A stretch of 64,000 nt of DNA from positions 1,759-65,758 of the forward strand of contig NPFB01000038.1 in assembly GCA_014084085.1 (NCBI GenBank), written 5' to 3'. Position numbers and translations under genes: made by a program. The DNA comes from Hondaea fermentalgiana (taxonomy: Eukaryota; Sar; Bigyra; Thraustochytrida; Thraustochytriidae). A model generated the notes under the pieces. It searched no databases. It saw only the letters and a list, made by a program, of their open reading frames with translations, and was not told the DNA's origin. This document shows positions 1 to 10,700 of this stretch, in pieces (the first letter of the stretch is position 1; the number at the start of each line of letters is the position of its first letter).

Positions 1-15
1 GGCGGCGGCAGCAGC

Positions 16-3000
16 ATGGCAGGGCCGGCGGCGATCCACCCCATCGGCACGCGCGTCCGCGTCACACGGGAGAAGTCGCAAAAGCGCGTGGGCCAGCTGG
101 GGGATATCATCACCGCGCCCTCGCAGGCGAACTCGTGGTACCGCATCCGCTTCGCGGACGGCGAGGACACGCGTCTGCGAAGCACACAATTTGAGGTCGT
201 CGAAGGCGCAGACAACGCGGCCCTAGGAGGGAGCTCAGACAATAACATTACGGCCAACGGCGTCATGGCCGCCGGAGGCGAAGCCGCACCCGGAGACACA
301 GCCGCGGCGCCTGCTGACAGCACGTCCGTGCCTAACGCAGCACCTGCTACGAGTGCGGCTGCGACTCCTGCAACGGGTGCCGACGCAGAACACGACGACA
401 ACGGGGCCGCCGCACCCAAAATGAACGAGGAAGGCGATGAACCTCAAGCTCTCTCGCAGAATGCACGCTCGTCGAGCAGCTCGTCCGCATCCAGCAACGT
501 TTCCGTCTTGACCGGGGACGCCAAAAACGTACTTGTCGTGGGCAGAGCTGTACGCATTCGAGAACTCAACGCCGCACGAAGCCGCGTATCCCATCTTGTC
601 GGCCAGACAGGCGTCATTGTCGCGACCCCAATGCACCCTAACACGTGGTTCTCGGTGCGCATGGATGATTCCGGAGAAGTTTTCAAGTTCCAAGGTCCAG
701 GTATGCTGCCTCTAAGCGAAGATGGCAAGGAACTGGAGGTCGCCGAAGACGGGCAAGCCGCCGAGGACGTTGGCGCTGGTGCTGACGCTGACTCTGTCGA
801 GGGAGGCGGAGACACTAGCGCAGCCGTCAATCGTCGCCGCCGCCGCGGGTCCTCTCGCCCACTCGTAGATTGCAAGCGCCCTGGCATGGTCGCCTCTGAT
901 AAATTGCTTGCAGATACAGACCCCAATGTCTGGGTCGGGGCGCAAGTCATCATCAAGTCCGCCCAGTACGAAGGCGAGGTCGCCGTGGTCCAGAGGTCTG
1001 GCAATGGCTGGGTGCAGCTTCGAAGGGACGAGGATGGCCCCGATGCCGAAATCGAGTTTGCAAGACGCGCCACGGAGCTCGTCGTGCCGGCCAACTCGCC
1101 GCTTCTTGACGCCCTCCTTGAGGAAGACGCAACCGCAGATAACACAAAGGATGGTACGACCGGCGGCGCTGCCAGTGGGAATGGCAGCAAGCAGGACGAC
1201 GACGACGACGAAGACGGACATGATGGTGACGACGACCACGATGACGACGACGAAGTAGATGACGAGGCCGACTCGGTCGAGGACCAAGGCGCTTCCAGCC
1301 GCAGGAAAAAGAAATCCAGAGCTGCAGCCAGCAAGAAGGACCAAGCCAGCGGCGGCGGCGGCGGTGGCGGCGGAAGCAGTAGTAGTAGCAGTAGTAGCAC
1401 GAGCAGCAACAAGAGTAGCACCAATGTCAAACCTCTCCGACGCAAACCTTCGCGCCGCACGGCAAGCAGTGGAAATCAAGACAGCAATGGGGGGCTCGTT
1501 GGCCGAAAATGCGTCATCACATATGGCTCCAAACTCGGCACAATTGGCACCATTCTCAGCGGTAATGGCTACTGGTACATTAAAACGTCAGAAAAGCGCG
1601 TGCGCAAGAAACGTGACCAGTTCGAAATTCTCGAGGAGGCTGTACCCGTGCTTGGCGAAATTGTCAAGAGCGAGCGGGATGCCCCGCGTCTTCTTCAAGC
1701 CGAGCTCGTGGGACAAGCCGCTGGCGACATCAAGGATGCCTCCGGACTCCAGGTCACTCACTTTACAAAGAGCTACTTTGTTCTACGCCGCGGGGGCGCG
1801 AACGGAGGAAAAGACGACGACTTTCTCAACGACGCCATCGGCGACAACGGTGACGATGACACAGGCGGCGGCGAAGACGATGACGATGGCGAGGAAGACG
1901 ACGACGACGATGACGACGAAGGTGACGAAAGCGATGCGCAGCAAGGCGCAGGCCGGCCACGGCGGCGAAGAAAGACCACCACCGCCATAATCAACACCAC
2001 TGCTAGCAGCGCGAAAAAGACATCCAACCCTGATGGGCCCTTTGCTCGCCAGCACGACGATGTACAGTTTCCTAACATGCCCAAGGCCATTTTGCGCCAG
2101 TTCTACGTCCATGTTGGGCAAATCACTGCCGAGAGCGAGCAGCGCAAGTCTGTTGATACTTCAACCACCAAGCGCAGGCGAAACGCCGGCGCGGGCGCCT
2201 CGCTGAGTGTTCGCAGCTCCAGCGAGCCGGGCACACGCGGCCGTGCGACGGCCCGGCGCACTGCTTCATCTTCGAACCCAGCGCTCGCCAACAACGACGA
2301 CGACGCCAAGTCCTCTGTTGCAGGGAGCACTTCGGGCGCTGCCGAGAGCTCGCGTCGCCCTGCGCGCAATGTCCGTCGTGCTTCAAACCGCTCGCGCACC
2401 AAGATTCGCGGACCGAGTCGCATCCCTCTTACGGAGGATCCAAAAATTAATCGCTTGCTCCAGGCCAACAAGGAGAGGCAAGATGCTATCCATGCGTGGA
2501 TGACCCATGACCGCGAGCGCATGTTCAAATACAATCAGCATCGCCCCGACCTTAAATTGTGGCGTGATCGCATCTGCGGAGACGACGATGACGCCGCCGG
2601 TGACAAGTACGTGCCCCCCGTCGTCAAGATCCCGCACTGCAACGTGTGCAAGCTTGAAATGCATTCCGATAACGCCTCATGCTGGAACCCAGCATGTTGG
2701 GCTTCCCCTATCTTTCAGGCTGGCGCTGTCCCGCTTGATCATGCCAAGGCCATCCCCGTCACTCGTGATGAGACAGTCTCGGACTACAAATTCGCCGTCG
2801 TCCAATCGCCCCGCAAACCCGGCTTCATCGAAGTCACAGAGGCCTCCTTTCCCTTCATGTACAACGTCGACGTACGAGACTGGTCGGACGCTGCGCGAGA
2901 GGCCAGCAACAGTGCAGAAACCAATGTTGTTGTTAGTACCGAGGCCAAGACGGAGCGCGAAAGTCCGTTTCCCGAGATCAAACGACTCTCTTCCGAGGCG

Positions 3001-4689
3001 CAACGCCGGTACGTGCGCGCCGTGAATCGTGCTACGATGAAGGGTTGGGGTCGCTTTGTCGCAGGCCGTAAGCGTAACGAGGAAGAGACAATCATCTCGC
3101 CCCTGGAAACCTATCACTACCGAGCAGTCCCCATCACCATTGGTTGCCGCAAGCGCCCTCTCGACGAACCGCGCGATCAGGGCCTCAATGGGTACTTTGG
3201 CAAGGGCTGGAATGATGAGCTTGCACGCCCGTACTACGAAAGCCGTAAGAAACGCCGTAAACGCGAGCTTGAGCTGAAAAAGGTTGCCACGGGTGCAAAC
3301 AATGACGACGAGGATGACGAAGAGAACGAAGACAACAGAGATGACGACGGCGATGTCGCCATGGGCGGCACCACGCGGAGCCGCCTCTCGAAGAAGCGTC
3401 AAAAGAGTATGTCTACTGGCGTAAAAAAGGACGACCATAACGATGATGATGACGACGACGATGATGATGATGAAAGCAGTGGTGACGAAGAATGGGCGAC
3501 CGACGATTTGACCGGACTCGATTTCAGGTGGCGCTCTTGGGGATACGTGGAGTCGGCACCGCGCAAAACGGATGCGCATCCTACTTTTGATACAGCAGCC
3601 TCAATCATGTCTCTTGGCACGGGCCAAATCAATGAGAAGCAGCTTCAGTCGCTCAAGGATGGTAAAAAGTCGATTCTTAAAGAGGTTGATCGCAAGTTGG
3701 CGAAAAAGGGAGGCACCGCAGGAAAGGGAGGAGCCAAAAGCCAGTCGGCGGCAGCGGCGCGCAAGGCAAATGCCCGCGGTGGCTCTGGCGGACGGGCAAG
3801 TCCGCAGACGCTTTCCACGCAGAATGGATCGCTCCCCGGAATAGAAGGCCTCACGCCAATCGTTAGCAACGCTCTCCTGGGTGGACCAGGAGCCAGCACG
3901 GGCAGCTCCCCAGCCAGCGTCGGTGGGGCTACCAAGACTGCCAGCAGCGGAAAGTCGACGGCAAAGCGGTCTCGTGCCAAGGGAAAGCGGCGTGCGAGCT
4001 CGAACTCGCCTTCGGGAGGGCCGGTGACGAACTCTTCGCCCGCCGCAGTATCGCCTGCTGCCAATGACACAACGGCGCGTCTACAATCCATTTTCCAGAG
4101 CGTCATGGGCAACCGCACGCCGCCCAATTGGCAGCAAGACTTGCAAGGCTCTTCGCAGTCTGTCCAAGGTCACGGTTCTGGGTCTGGTGAATTCACCCCC
4201 ATGCAGCAGCTTGAACAGCTCCAGCAGCTCCAACAACGTCTTGCAAATGCCACCAGCCCAGCAAGCGGAAATGCTTCTCTCGGTACAAGTGGGATTGCTC
4301 GTCTTATTTCTGAGAATAGTGCCAGTTCTTCGGCGAGCGAATCAGGAAGCGGACGGAATGGCACAAACAATACGAGCAATCCCACCACCACTCTCTTTGC
4401 CAACCTCTTCAACTCGAACGCAGCGCGAAGCACGCAAGCTTCTGGTGCAGGATCCTCGAGCTCTGGCATCCCTGGTGACCTTCTCAACGCTTTGCAGAAC
4501 GGTCAGCTCGCAATGAATCTTCTTTCAAACTTGCAGCAGAACCAGTCTCCTCAGGGCCATCATCCGCAACAACAGCAGCTACCACAACAGCCGTCCACCA
4601 CGGGACAGTCGGCTGAAGGAGCTCAGAATGGATCGAATGGCCACCCGCCACTTCCTGACTGGGCTGGCGCTTTACATCGCGACCGATGA
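16..4689 (+). CDS. Acidic nuclear-type protein with four SH3/KOW-like modules and a Cys4 knuckle
   Basis: I do not recognise a named family. Four related ~50-residue modules, each starting G-x-x-V-x-I and built around G-x-x-G-x-I plus a W-Y/F-x-I-x strand, lie near residues 10-63, 173-235, 305-355 and 496-545; they resemble SH3/KOW/Tudor-like barrels. Long Asp/Glu runs and Lys/Arg clusters separate them, as in chromatin or histone-handling proteins. Cys875, Cys878, Cys889 and Cys894 (C-x2-C-x10-C-x4-C) could bind zinc. The C-terminal third is Ser/Gly/Gln-rich and disordered. The ATG at 16 has A at -3 and G at +4, but the frame is open to base 1, so the true start may lie outside the window. 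A nuclear chromatin-associated role is inference from composition only. Confidence 0.8.
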   Translation: MAGPAAIHPIGTRVRVTREKSQKRVGQLGDIITAPSQANSWYRIRFADGEDTRLRSTQFEVVEGADNAALGGSSDNNITANGVMAAGGEAAPGDTAAAPADSTSVPNAAPATSAAATPATGADAEHDDNGAAAPKMNEEGDEPQALSQNARSSSSSSASSNVSVLTGDAKNVLVVGRAVRIRELNAARSRVSHLVGQTGVIVATPMHPNTWFSVRMDDSGEVFKFQGPGMLPLSEDGKELEVAEDGQAAEDVGAGADADSVEGGGDTSAAVNRRRRRGSSRPLVDCKRPGMVASDKLLADTDPNVWVGAQVIIKSAQYEGEVAVVQRSGNGWVQLRRDEDGPDAEIEFARRATELVVPANSPLLDALLEEDATADNTKDGTTGGAASGNGSKQDDDDDEDGHDGDDDHDDDDEVDDEADSVEDQGASSRRKKKSRAAASKKDQASGGGGGGGGSSSSSSSSTSSNKSSTNVKPLRRKPSRRTASSGNQDSNGGLVGRKCVITYGSKLGTIGTILSGNGYWYIKTSEKRVRKKRDQFEILEEAVPVLGEIVKSERDAPRLLQAELVGQAAGDIKDASGLQVTHFTKSYFVLRRGGANGGKDDDFLNDAIGDNGDDDTGGGEDDDDGEEDDDDDDDEGDESDAQQGAGRPRRRRKTTTAIINTTASSAKKTSNPDGPFARQHDDVQFPNMPKAILRQFYVHVGQITAESEQRKSVDTSTTKRRRNAGAGASLSVRSSSEPGTRGRATARRTASSSNPALANNDDDAKSSVAGSTSGAAESSRRPARNVRRASNRSRTKIRGPSRIPLTEDPKINRLLQANKERQDAIHAWMTHDRERMFKYNQHRPDLKLWRDRICGDDDDAAGDKYVPPVVKIPHCNVCKLEMHSDNASCWNPACWASPIFQAGAVPLDHAKAIPVTRDETVSDYKFAVVQSPRKPGFIEVTEASFPFMYNVDVRDWSDAAREASNSAETNVVVSTEAKTERESPFPEIKRLSSEAQRRYVRAVNRATMKGWGRFVAGRKRNEEETIISPLETYHYRAVPITIGCRKRPLDEPRDQGLNGYFGKGWNDELARPYYESRKKRRKRELELKKVATGANNDDEDDEENEDNRDDDGDVAMGGTTRSRLSKKRQKSMSTGVKKDDHNDDDDDDDDDDESSGDEEWATDDLTGLDFRWRSWGYVESAPRKTDAHPTFDTAASIMSLGTGQINEKQLQSLKDGKKSILKEVDRKLAKKGGTAGKGGAKSQSAAAARKANARGGSGGRASPQTLSTQNGSLPGIEGLTPIVSNALLGGPGASTGSSPASVGGATKTASSGKSTAKRSRAKGKRRASSNSPSGGPVTNSSPAAVSPAANDTTARLQSIFQSVMGNRTPPNWQQDLQGSSQSVQGHGSGSGEFTPMQQLEQLQQLQQRLANATSPASGNASLGTSGIARLISENSASSSASESGSGRNGTNNTSNPTTTLFANLFNSNAARSTQASGAGSSSSGIPGDLLNALQNGQLAMNLLSNLQQNQSPQGHHPQQQQLPQQPSTTGQSAEGAQNGSNGHPPLPDWAGALHRDR

Positions 4690-5540
4690 CGTCACTTTTG
4701 ACCGGCATCTGTCTGTCTGTCTCGTCCTCCACCTCACCTCCTCTTAGCACATTCTAATTACCAATTGCATCAGAATAAGAATCAGCATCAGGATCATTCA
4801 CGGTCAAGTCAGTCGAGTCATTCTATCGCTCAATCATGCATTTTATTCGTTCATCAGTTTGTGTATACCACTGCGTCTTGTGTGATTATCAAGAATGAAA
4901 TCGCATTCATACATTTTTTGTCCAGCGCGCGCCTTCTCGCGGAGAGCGGAGCGAGGAGCCCACGCTTTTATCGTACAAATACCTATCCGTTAGGTACGAT
5001 AATAAATCTACTGTAGACTCGCGGCGACACTCGACCCAAATGAATGTGGAGCATACTGGTACTACAGAGCGTATTGAGTGCAACAGTGTGCGCATGCGAA
5101 GCGCAGCTGTCGCCTCAAGGCACGCAGGCCACTCTCAACGAGCCGCAAAGGGCGTCAGGTTACCCGGCCACAAGGAGAGAGGTGTGCGCTTCTCCTTCTA
5201 TATCATCATCATCTTCTTCTTCTTCTTCGTTTTCTCTCTCTGCTTCCCATTCTTTTCCTTCATTCTGCTCGGTGGGTGGAGGTAACAAAGAAAGGAAAGG
5301 GCAAGAGCAAGAGGACAAGGCCAAGGTCAAGGCCAAGCCAAGGCAGTGCTGGCTTACTCTTCAAGCTTTCCTTCCCCTCCTTGTTGACGGAGGGCGCACT
5401 CGCTGCGAAGGGCAAAAAGTCGCGTGCACAAATTCCCCGAAGGCACAGGCGCAAGACGACGACAGACAGACGTACGCACGTACGGACGAACGTACAGACG
5501 GACGACAGATCGCTGATAAAGACAAATAAAAGAGCCTACG
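4690..5540. other. Intergenic region and DRC1 leader
   Basis: No convincing gene. It holds the 3' flank of the upstream gene (an AATAAA-containing AT-rich patch near 5000), a CT-rich tract at about 5200-5265, and a quasi-repeat of GACA/GTAC units at about 5455-5512 just upstream of the DRC1 ATG. The several overlapping short ORFs here have low-complexity translations and are not supported. Confidence 0.6.
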
Positions 5541-7748
5541 ATGGAGGAAAACGCGGCGTCGACGAACTCGGCCAACCAGGATGATCGCATTCGTGCGCGA
5601 CGACTTCGCATCGAGAAGCGCAATGCCACGCGCTCCGAAAAGGGCACCGCCAAGGCGCACATCGACCCCGAAGAGGAGCAAACAGGCAAACGCAAGAAGC
5701 AAGTTGCAGAGTGCCTTAAAAGGATCGATGTGAAAAAAGAACAGAGTCTTCGCGAGATCACCAGTGTCCGCGTTGAGGCCGACTTTACTGAGAGCAAGCG
5801 TCGCGTACAAGAAGAAGAAAAACGGCAACTCCGCCTGCACAATCTCCAGGGTGAGGCCTTGACGAGCGGCAAGAAAAATGCCAGCGTTGAAATGCGCTGG
5901 GCCGAGCTCATGGAGCACAACATGCCCCTCGAACTTGCCAAGGAAATGGCTAAACAACGCAAAGCATGCGAGGAAATCATCCACAGCAAGAACAGGCTCA
6001 TTGCCGAGTTTCAGCGCGAGCTCAAGATCAAGGACGAGGAGTACGTCAAGGCGCTCAAGCAGCAGGGCTGCGACATCGAAGAGCTTCTCGCGCGCATGGC
6101 CTCCCAATACAAGGAACTTCGCGCGCAGTACGAAGAGGAGCTGAAGAATATCGAGGACGCATTCTTGCAGGAACGCAAAGAGCTCATCGAAACCAATCGA
6201 GGTGAAATTGACGCACTCTTCGAGAAACGTCGCGAAATGGAAATGAATTATATGGACGCCCGTCAGGAGCGCGAAGCCGCCTATCAGAAGGAGCTCGAGG
6301 AATTGCGAACTCGAGATGCCGAAGACTATAACCAGCTCAAGATCAAGCTTGAGACTGACATTCAGGTTCTCGAGCAGCAGCTCGAAGAAATGCGGGCCAC
6401 ATACCAGCTCAACACAGAAAAGCTCGAGTACAACTATCGTGTTCTCACGGAGCGCGACATGGAAAACTCTGCCACACTGGCTCAACAAAAGCGCAAGCTC
6501 GCGCGTCTCAAGGACGCTCTCTCCACGCTGATGAGCAAGTACCACTCCAGCGATACCAAGTACAAGCAGGAGAACATGGAGCTCACCGAAGAGTATCGCC
6601 GCATTACAAAGCAGTACAAGGATCTGCAAAGCAAGTTCCGTCACTTTGAGCTGGCGGATAACAAAAAGTATCGCGAGGTCTGGATGATGCATCAGGACGA
6701 AATTATGGGCGACCTCAACAAGCTGCTCGCCGCGGACAAGATTCTTCAAGAGCAACAGCTTGGCCACAGGTGGCAAGCGCCAAACCCGGACCTGCTTATT
6801 TGCCACTCAGGTGCTTTCTCGAACGCCCAAACCCCGCCTTCACCTCAACAGCAAAATAATCAGCACAATGAAAGCCAAGCAAATTCTACACAAGGTGACA
6901 AGAGTGCGGCGGCGTCTGGCGTCACAGGCCCTCCGTCCGACGCAAGTGATTCGGGTTCCGACTCACAGCCGCGCTCCAAGGTCTTCAATGCCAAGGTAAC
7001 TACCATGCTCGAGATGCTGTCACTCGAGGCGGACTTCCTCATCGATGCCAAGACGCGAAACGAGGCGGAGGCAGCAAAAGATGATGGGTCTTCTGCGGTC
7101 TTGCGCGCAGATGCAATCCTCAAGGCCCTCAACGTGACCAACGAAAGCGAGATCGCGGACCTCCTTGGCCACTTTTTCGAGCGTATCGAAGATGACGAAG
7201 ACGATGCCTTTGCGCTGGAGCAGGCTGAAAATGACGAGGCAAGAAATCGCTTGCTTGGCCTCAAGGTGAAGCAGGACGATGTCGTCAAGGTGGCGCGAGC
7301 CTTTATCGAGCAGAGAAACCGCGAGAATGAGGCGGGTCTTGGTCCGGTCAAGCGCAAGACCAAGCGAGAGACGACAATGCAGGCCGAGCAGGAAGCATCG
7401 GAGGCGCGTCGCGAGCGCGATCGTCTCGAGGAAATCGAATATTGGTCACGTCTTGCCAACCTCGTCCCCGACCGCACCGTGCGCGTATGGGAGGCTCTTG
7501 AGGGTGCAATGGGCAAGTACATTAATGTTCTCAAGAATCGAGCGGAGAGCATCCAAGAAGTACAGTCACTTGAGGCCCAGAACGAAGAGCTCAAAGCCTT
7601 GCTCAACCAGTATCTCGGCTCGCAGGTCGTGCAAGACTTGATCGTGACGCCAATGGAAACCATCATGCCAACGACACCGCAACCCCAGCAGCAGCGTTCG
7701 AGCTCAGGATCCCGATCACCCCAACGCAGATCTCTCTACAGGCCATAA
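5541..7748 (+). CDS. DRC1: Dynein regulatory complex protein 1 (nexin-DRC subunit)
   Basis: DRC1 is a long coiled-coil scaffold of the nexin-dynein regulatory complex, which links outer doublets and regulates dynein arms in motile axonemes. The 735-residue protein starts with a basic R-I-x-A-R-R-L-R-I motif as in animal DRC1. It continues with the family core (residues about 120-400) of near-continuous heptads, including the L-I-x-E-x-Q-x-E-L-K-x-K-D stretch near residues 153-168 and a D-x-x-x-L-E-Q-Q-L stretch near 273. After a Gln/Ser-rich linker (about 425-485), a second conserved C-terminal region ends in a coiled coil with the N-x-x-L-x-x-L-L-N-Q-Y-L-type motif seen at the end of DRC1 proteins. 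Length matches the family. It implies a flagellated (zoospore) stage. The ATG at 5541 is the first in frame. Confidence 0.95.
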   Translation: MEENAASTNSANQDDRIRARRLRIEKRNATRSEKGTAKAHIDPEEEQTGKRKKQVAECLKRIDVKKEQSLREITSVRVEADFTESKRRVQEEEKRQLRLHNLQGEALTSGKKNASVEMRWAELMEHNMPLELAKEMAKQRKACEEIIHSKNRLIAEFQRELKIKDEEYVKALKQQGCDIEELLARMASQYKELRAQYEEELKNIEDAFLQERKELIETNRGEIDALFEKRREMEMNYMDARQEREAAYQKELEELRTRDAEDYNQLKIKLETDIQVLEQQLEEMRATYQLNTEKLEYNYRVLTERDMENSATLAQQKRKLARLKDALSTLMSKYHSSDTKYKQENMELTEEYRRITKQYKDLQSKFRHFELADNKKYREVWMMHQDEIMGDLNKLLAADKILQEQQLGHRWQAPNPDLLICHSGAFSNAQTPPSPQQQNNQHNESQANSTQGDKSAAASGVTGPPSDASDSGSDSQPRSKVFNAKVTTMLEMLSLEADFLIDAKTRNEAEAAKDDGSSAVLRADAILKALNVTNESEIADLLGHFFERIEDDEDDAFALEQAENDEARNRLLGLKVKQDDVVKVARAFIEQRNRENEAGLGPVKRKTKRETTMQAEQEASEARRERDRLEEIEYWSRLANLVPDRTVRVWEALEGAMGKYINVLKNRAESIQEVQSLEAQNEELKALLNQYLGSQVVQDLIVTPMETIMPTTPQPQQQRSSSGSRSPQRRSLYRP

Positions 7749-7779
7749 TATCTAACCTAATGTTCATGCTTACTCTTTT

Positions 7780-10700
7780 CTACTGCGACAGCAGGTTTCC
7801 AATCTCGGACTTGAGATCTGCCATCTTATCTTTGAGGTGGGCATGGAGCGGCAAAACAGCTTCGGCGCATACGCGGCCGTGCACATCTACCGCTTTCTCC
7901 ACAAGATTCACCTGCATACGAACGAGCTCGCGCAAGAAACCGACCCAGGGTTCAGTCGCCAGAGCAGATCCGTAGGCATCCACAATTTCTGGGTACGACG
8001 AAGTGAACGAACCCGAAAGAAGACTGCCGTAATTCTTTGTCACGCCTCCACTAACAGCGGCGTCGACGACGCCGCATAAAAGCATAGTAAATGCTTGTGG
8101 CGCATCTCGTCCCTCGCGACGCGAGTTGTCCGCAATGTGCTCAACAAGCTCGCAGTTCTTGTTCTGTATTGTTTGGATTGCGATCCGCAAGGGGTCAATC
8201 TCGTAAATCACTTGACGTGTCACGGGTAAGCGCCGCGAAAGACACGGAAAGCCTGGAGCATCAAGTTCTATAATGTACTTTCGCGCCCAGGTGTCAAGAA
8301 ATTCGTTGCCGCTCTTTTCTTCACGTTTGCGAAAAGACGAGAGATGTGAGACGCTCTCAATCTTGGCGTGCGCTTGCTGTTGCAGCACCCGTGCTGGAGG
8401 CAACACGCCCTCTGCATCAACAGCTTCCGTGATATGTGCGCCTTGCATTGAGACTCGCATTGCTTGAAGACATCGCTGCATATCATCTGCGCCATCAGCA
8501 AGACGTGTACTGTCGCCTTGTGCGAGAAGTGCAGTTTCGAACCACGTTGATGGCTTCACGGTCTGCACTTCGATCCATCTCTCCGACTCCGTCTGCCTTG
8601 CGCTAGAGTCTATTCTGCCCTGTGCCTGCAAGACGGTGACTCCTTCGAAGCTCGTCCCAAGGCGCACACAAAATTCAGAGAGTCCCTCCATGTCGTTGCC
8701 CTTGTACACAAAGGTGCGGTTCCATACAGAGGAGGCTCCGAGACGATTTTCGTCCTCGAACGAGGCCGGGCCCACGAAGCGGACTCGGTAGTAGCTCGGG
8801 TAGTAGCGATGACGCTGATCACGCGCGAGGCTGTCAAAGAATCCGGCCTGCTGCAGCAACACACGCGAAATCCGAGACGTCTGAAAGGCGCGCTCAAAAA
8901 CATCTCTGAGTTCGTCAAGAACCGTTATGCCTCGCTCCCAAAGCTTGCCACGCTCGCATGTCCTCAGCACGTCCCAAAGCACGGACTCACGATCTTGTCC
9001 ACGGACTTGAAGACGCAAGAGACGCGCATTGACGGCCTCTTCTGCATTTCCAAGCTCCTCGTGCAGACTTACAAGCTCATCAAGGTATCCAAGGAACTGC
9101 TCATCACGCTGCTGGCGTCGGAGATAATTGAGCAGCTCCACGATGGACTCGACCCGGTCGATCTCGAATGCAGCCAAGCGTGGCAGGCGCTCAAGCGCCC
9201 GGAGAAGTGCACATAGCTGGGCCATGTCGTCTAGGAAAAGCGCCACCGCACGATCCTCCTGCATCTCCGCAGGTGCGCTTTGCAGCAAGGTCGTGCCAAA
9301 GAGTTCCGCCGCGCGCTCCAACGCAAGACTATCTTGGGAGCGAGATGCTGCATCCACAAAGGCCGTTGTAACGCGCTCCATGACGCCTGCCATATCCTCG
9401 GTAGCCTTTGTCAACGTCTCGCATACCATATCGAGGTACATTTTGCGAGCGAGCGAGACCAGATCTTCGGACGCGTGCAACGAAATACAAAGCTTGAGCA
9501 CTTTCAATGTCAAATGCTGGGCCATGAGCCACCGCTGGCCACGCAGCGGGCCATCCCAGGCCCCACGCAAAACTCGCGTCAGCCGAACATGCGCCGTGAC
9601 GAGATTCTCTTGTTGGAGTATGTGCCGCTTGTGAGCGTCGTTCGGGGTCTCCTCACCGCACAGGATCGAGTGGTTGCCAAGACAAAGGCCTGCGTGGACA
9701 AAGAGCAGCCACAAGCTCTTGTCGGGACGCGCAAGGTCCGCGCGCGCACTCGCGCCGCGAAAGCAAGCAACAAGCCGCGGCGAAAACCATTCGAGAACGC
9801 TTAACACAGACCTGAGCACTCCCGCCGAGACCGAGAACCAGGAGTCTGGGAAACAGCGATCCGCGTCCGCGGCTTCCTCGTGAAGAAAGGCGTTGCAGCA
9901 AATCAGCGCGTCCTGCATGAAAACATCTGCAGTACGTTGCGTCTCCTCCAACGCAGAAGACATAAAGTACTTGAGTTGCTGAGAGTCAAGATCGAGGACT
10001 ATCGAAAACGCGCACAAGAGGAGTCGCATTCCCACGTCGCGAAGGTCTGCAGAGAGGTGGCTCAACAGAAAGCTCGCATACTTTCGGGGCTGGGAACGAG
10101 CCGTCTCCGGGTATCGAACCGCAATGAAACCGCGAGCGGCGTGAAAAATGTCCGGAAGGAGAAGCGCGGCATTCCAGATATCTTCCCGGCGCTGCACCGA
10201 AGTCAATGCATTGTCGCGTTGCTGCACAGTCGAAAACATGCGCTCAACGCATTCTAAACTTGCGGTTTGCTCCTCAATATCGCCGCGCAAATGGCGCTGC
10301 AAAGACCGTATCACTGAGGCCGAAAGACGCCTGCGCAAGTCCCAGCGCGACAAAAGACCCGGGCTTGCACAAAGGCTCTGGAGGTACACAAGTTTTCCTG
10401 GTCGGAGTTCGGGTGGTGCATCGGCGATGGAATCAAGAAAGCCACGAGCAATCTCGCTGATTGTGTCCACTTCTAAAATGTCGTCGCGGAGGCCGTCGAG
10501 CAAACTAAAGTCGACGACCTCGGCCATGCCGGTCATGGCTGCACGCTTGAGCGCTGTTGCCAGGTTCTCGGTCCCAGAGGAAGACGTCTCGAGCTGTACC
10601 TTTGAGGTCACCAGCTCATCCAGCAAATAAAAGATATCGAGTACATGCTGCTGAAATGTGGGTCCACTCGTGCTTGAGCGTGGCGGTGCCTGTGCTGGAA

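Noticed and set aside
5361..6806. 481-codon Leu/Phe-rich ORF on the minus strand
   Set aside because: Antisense shadow of the DRC1 coiled coil; Glu/Lys codons read backwards as Leu/Phe.
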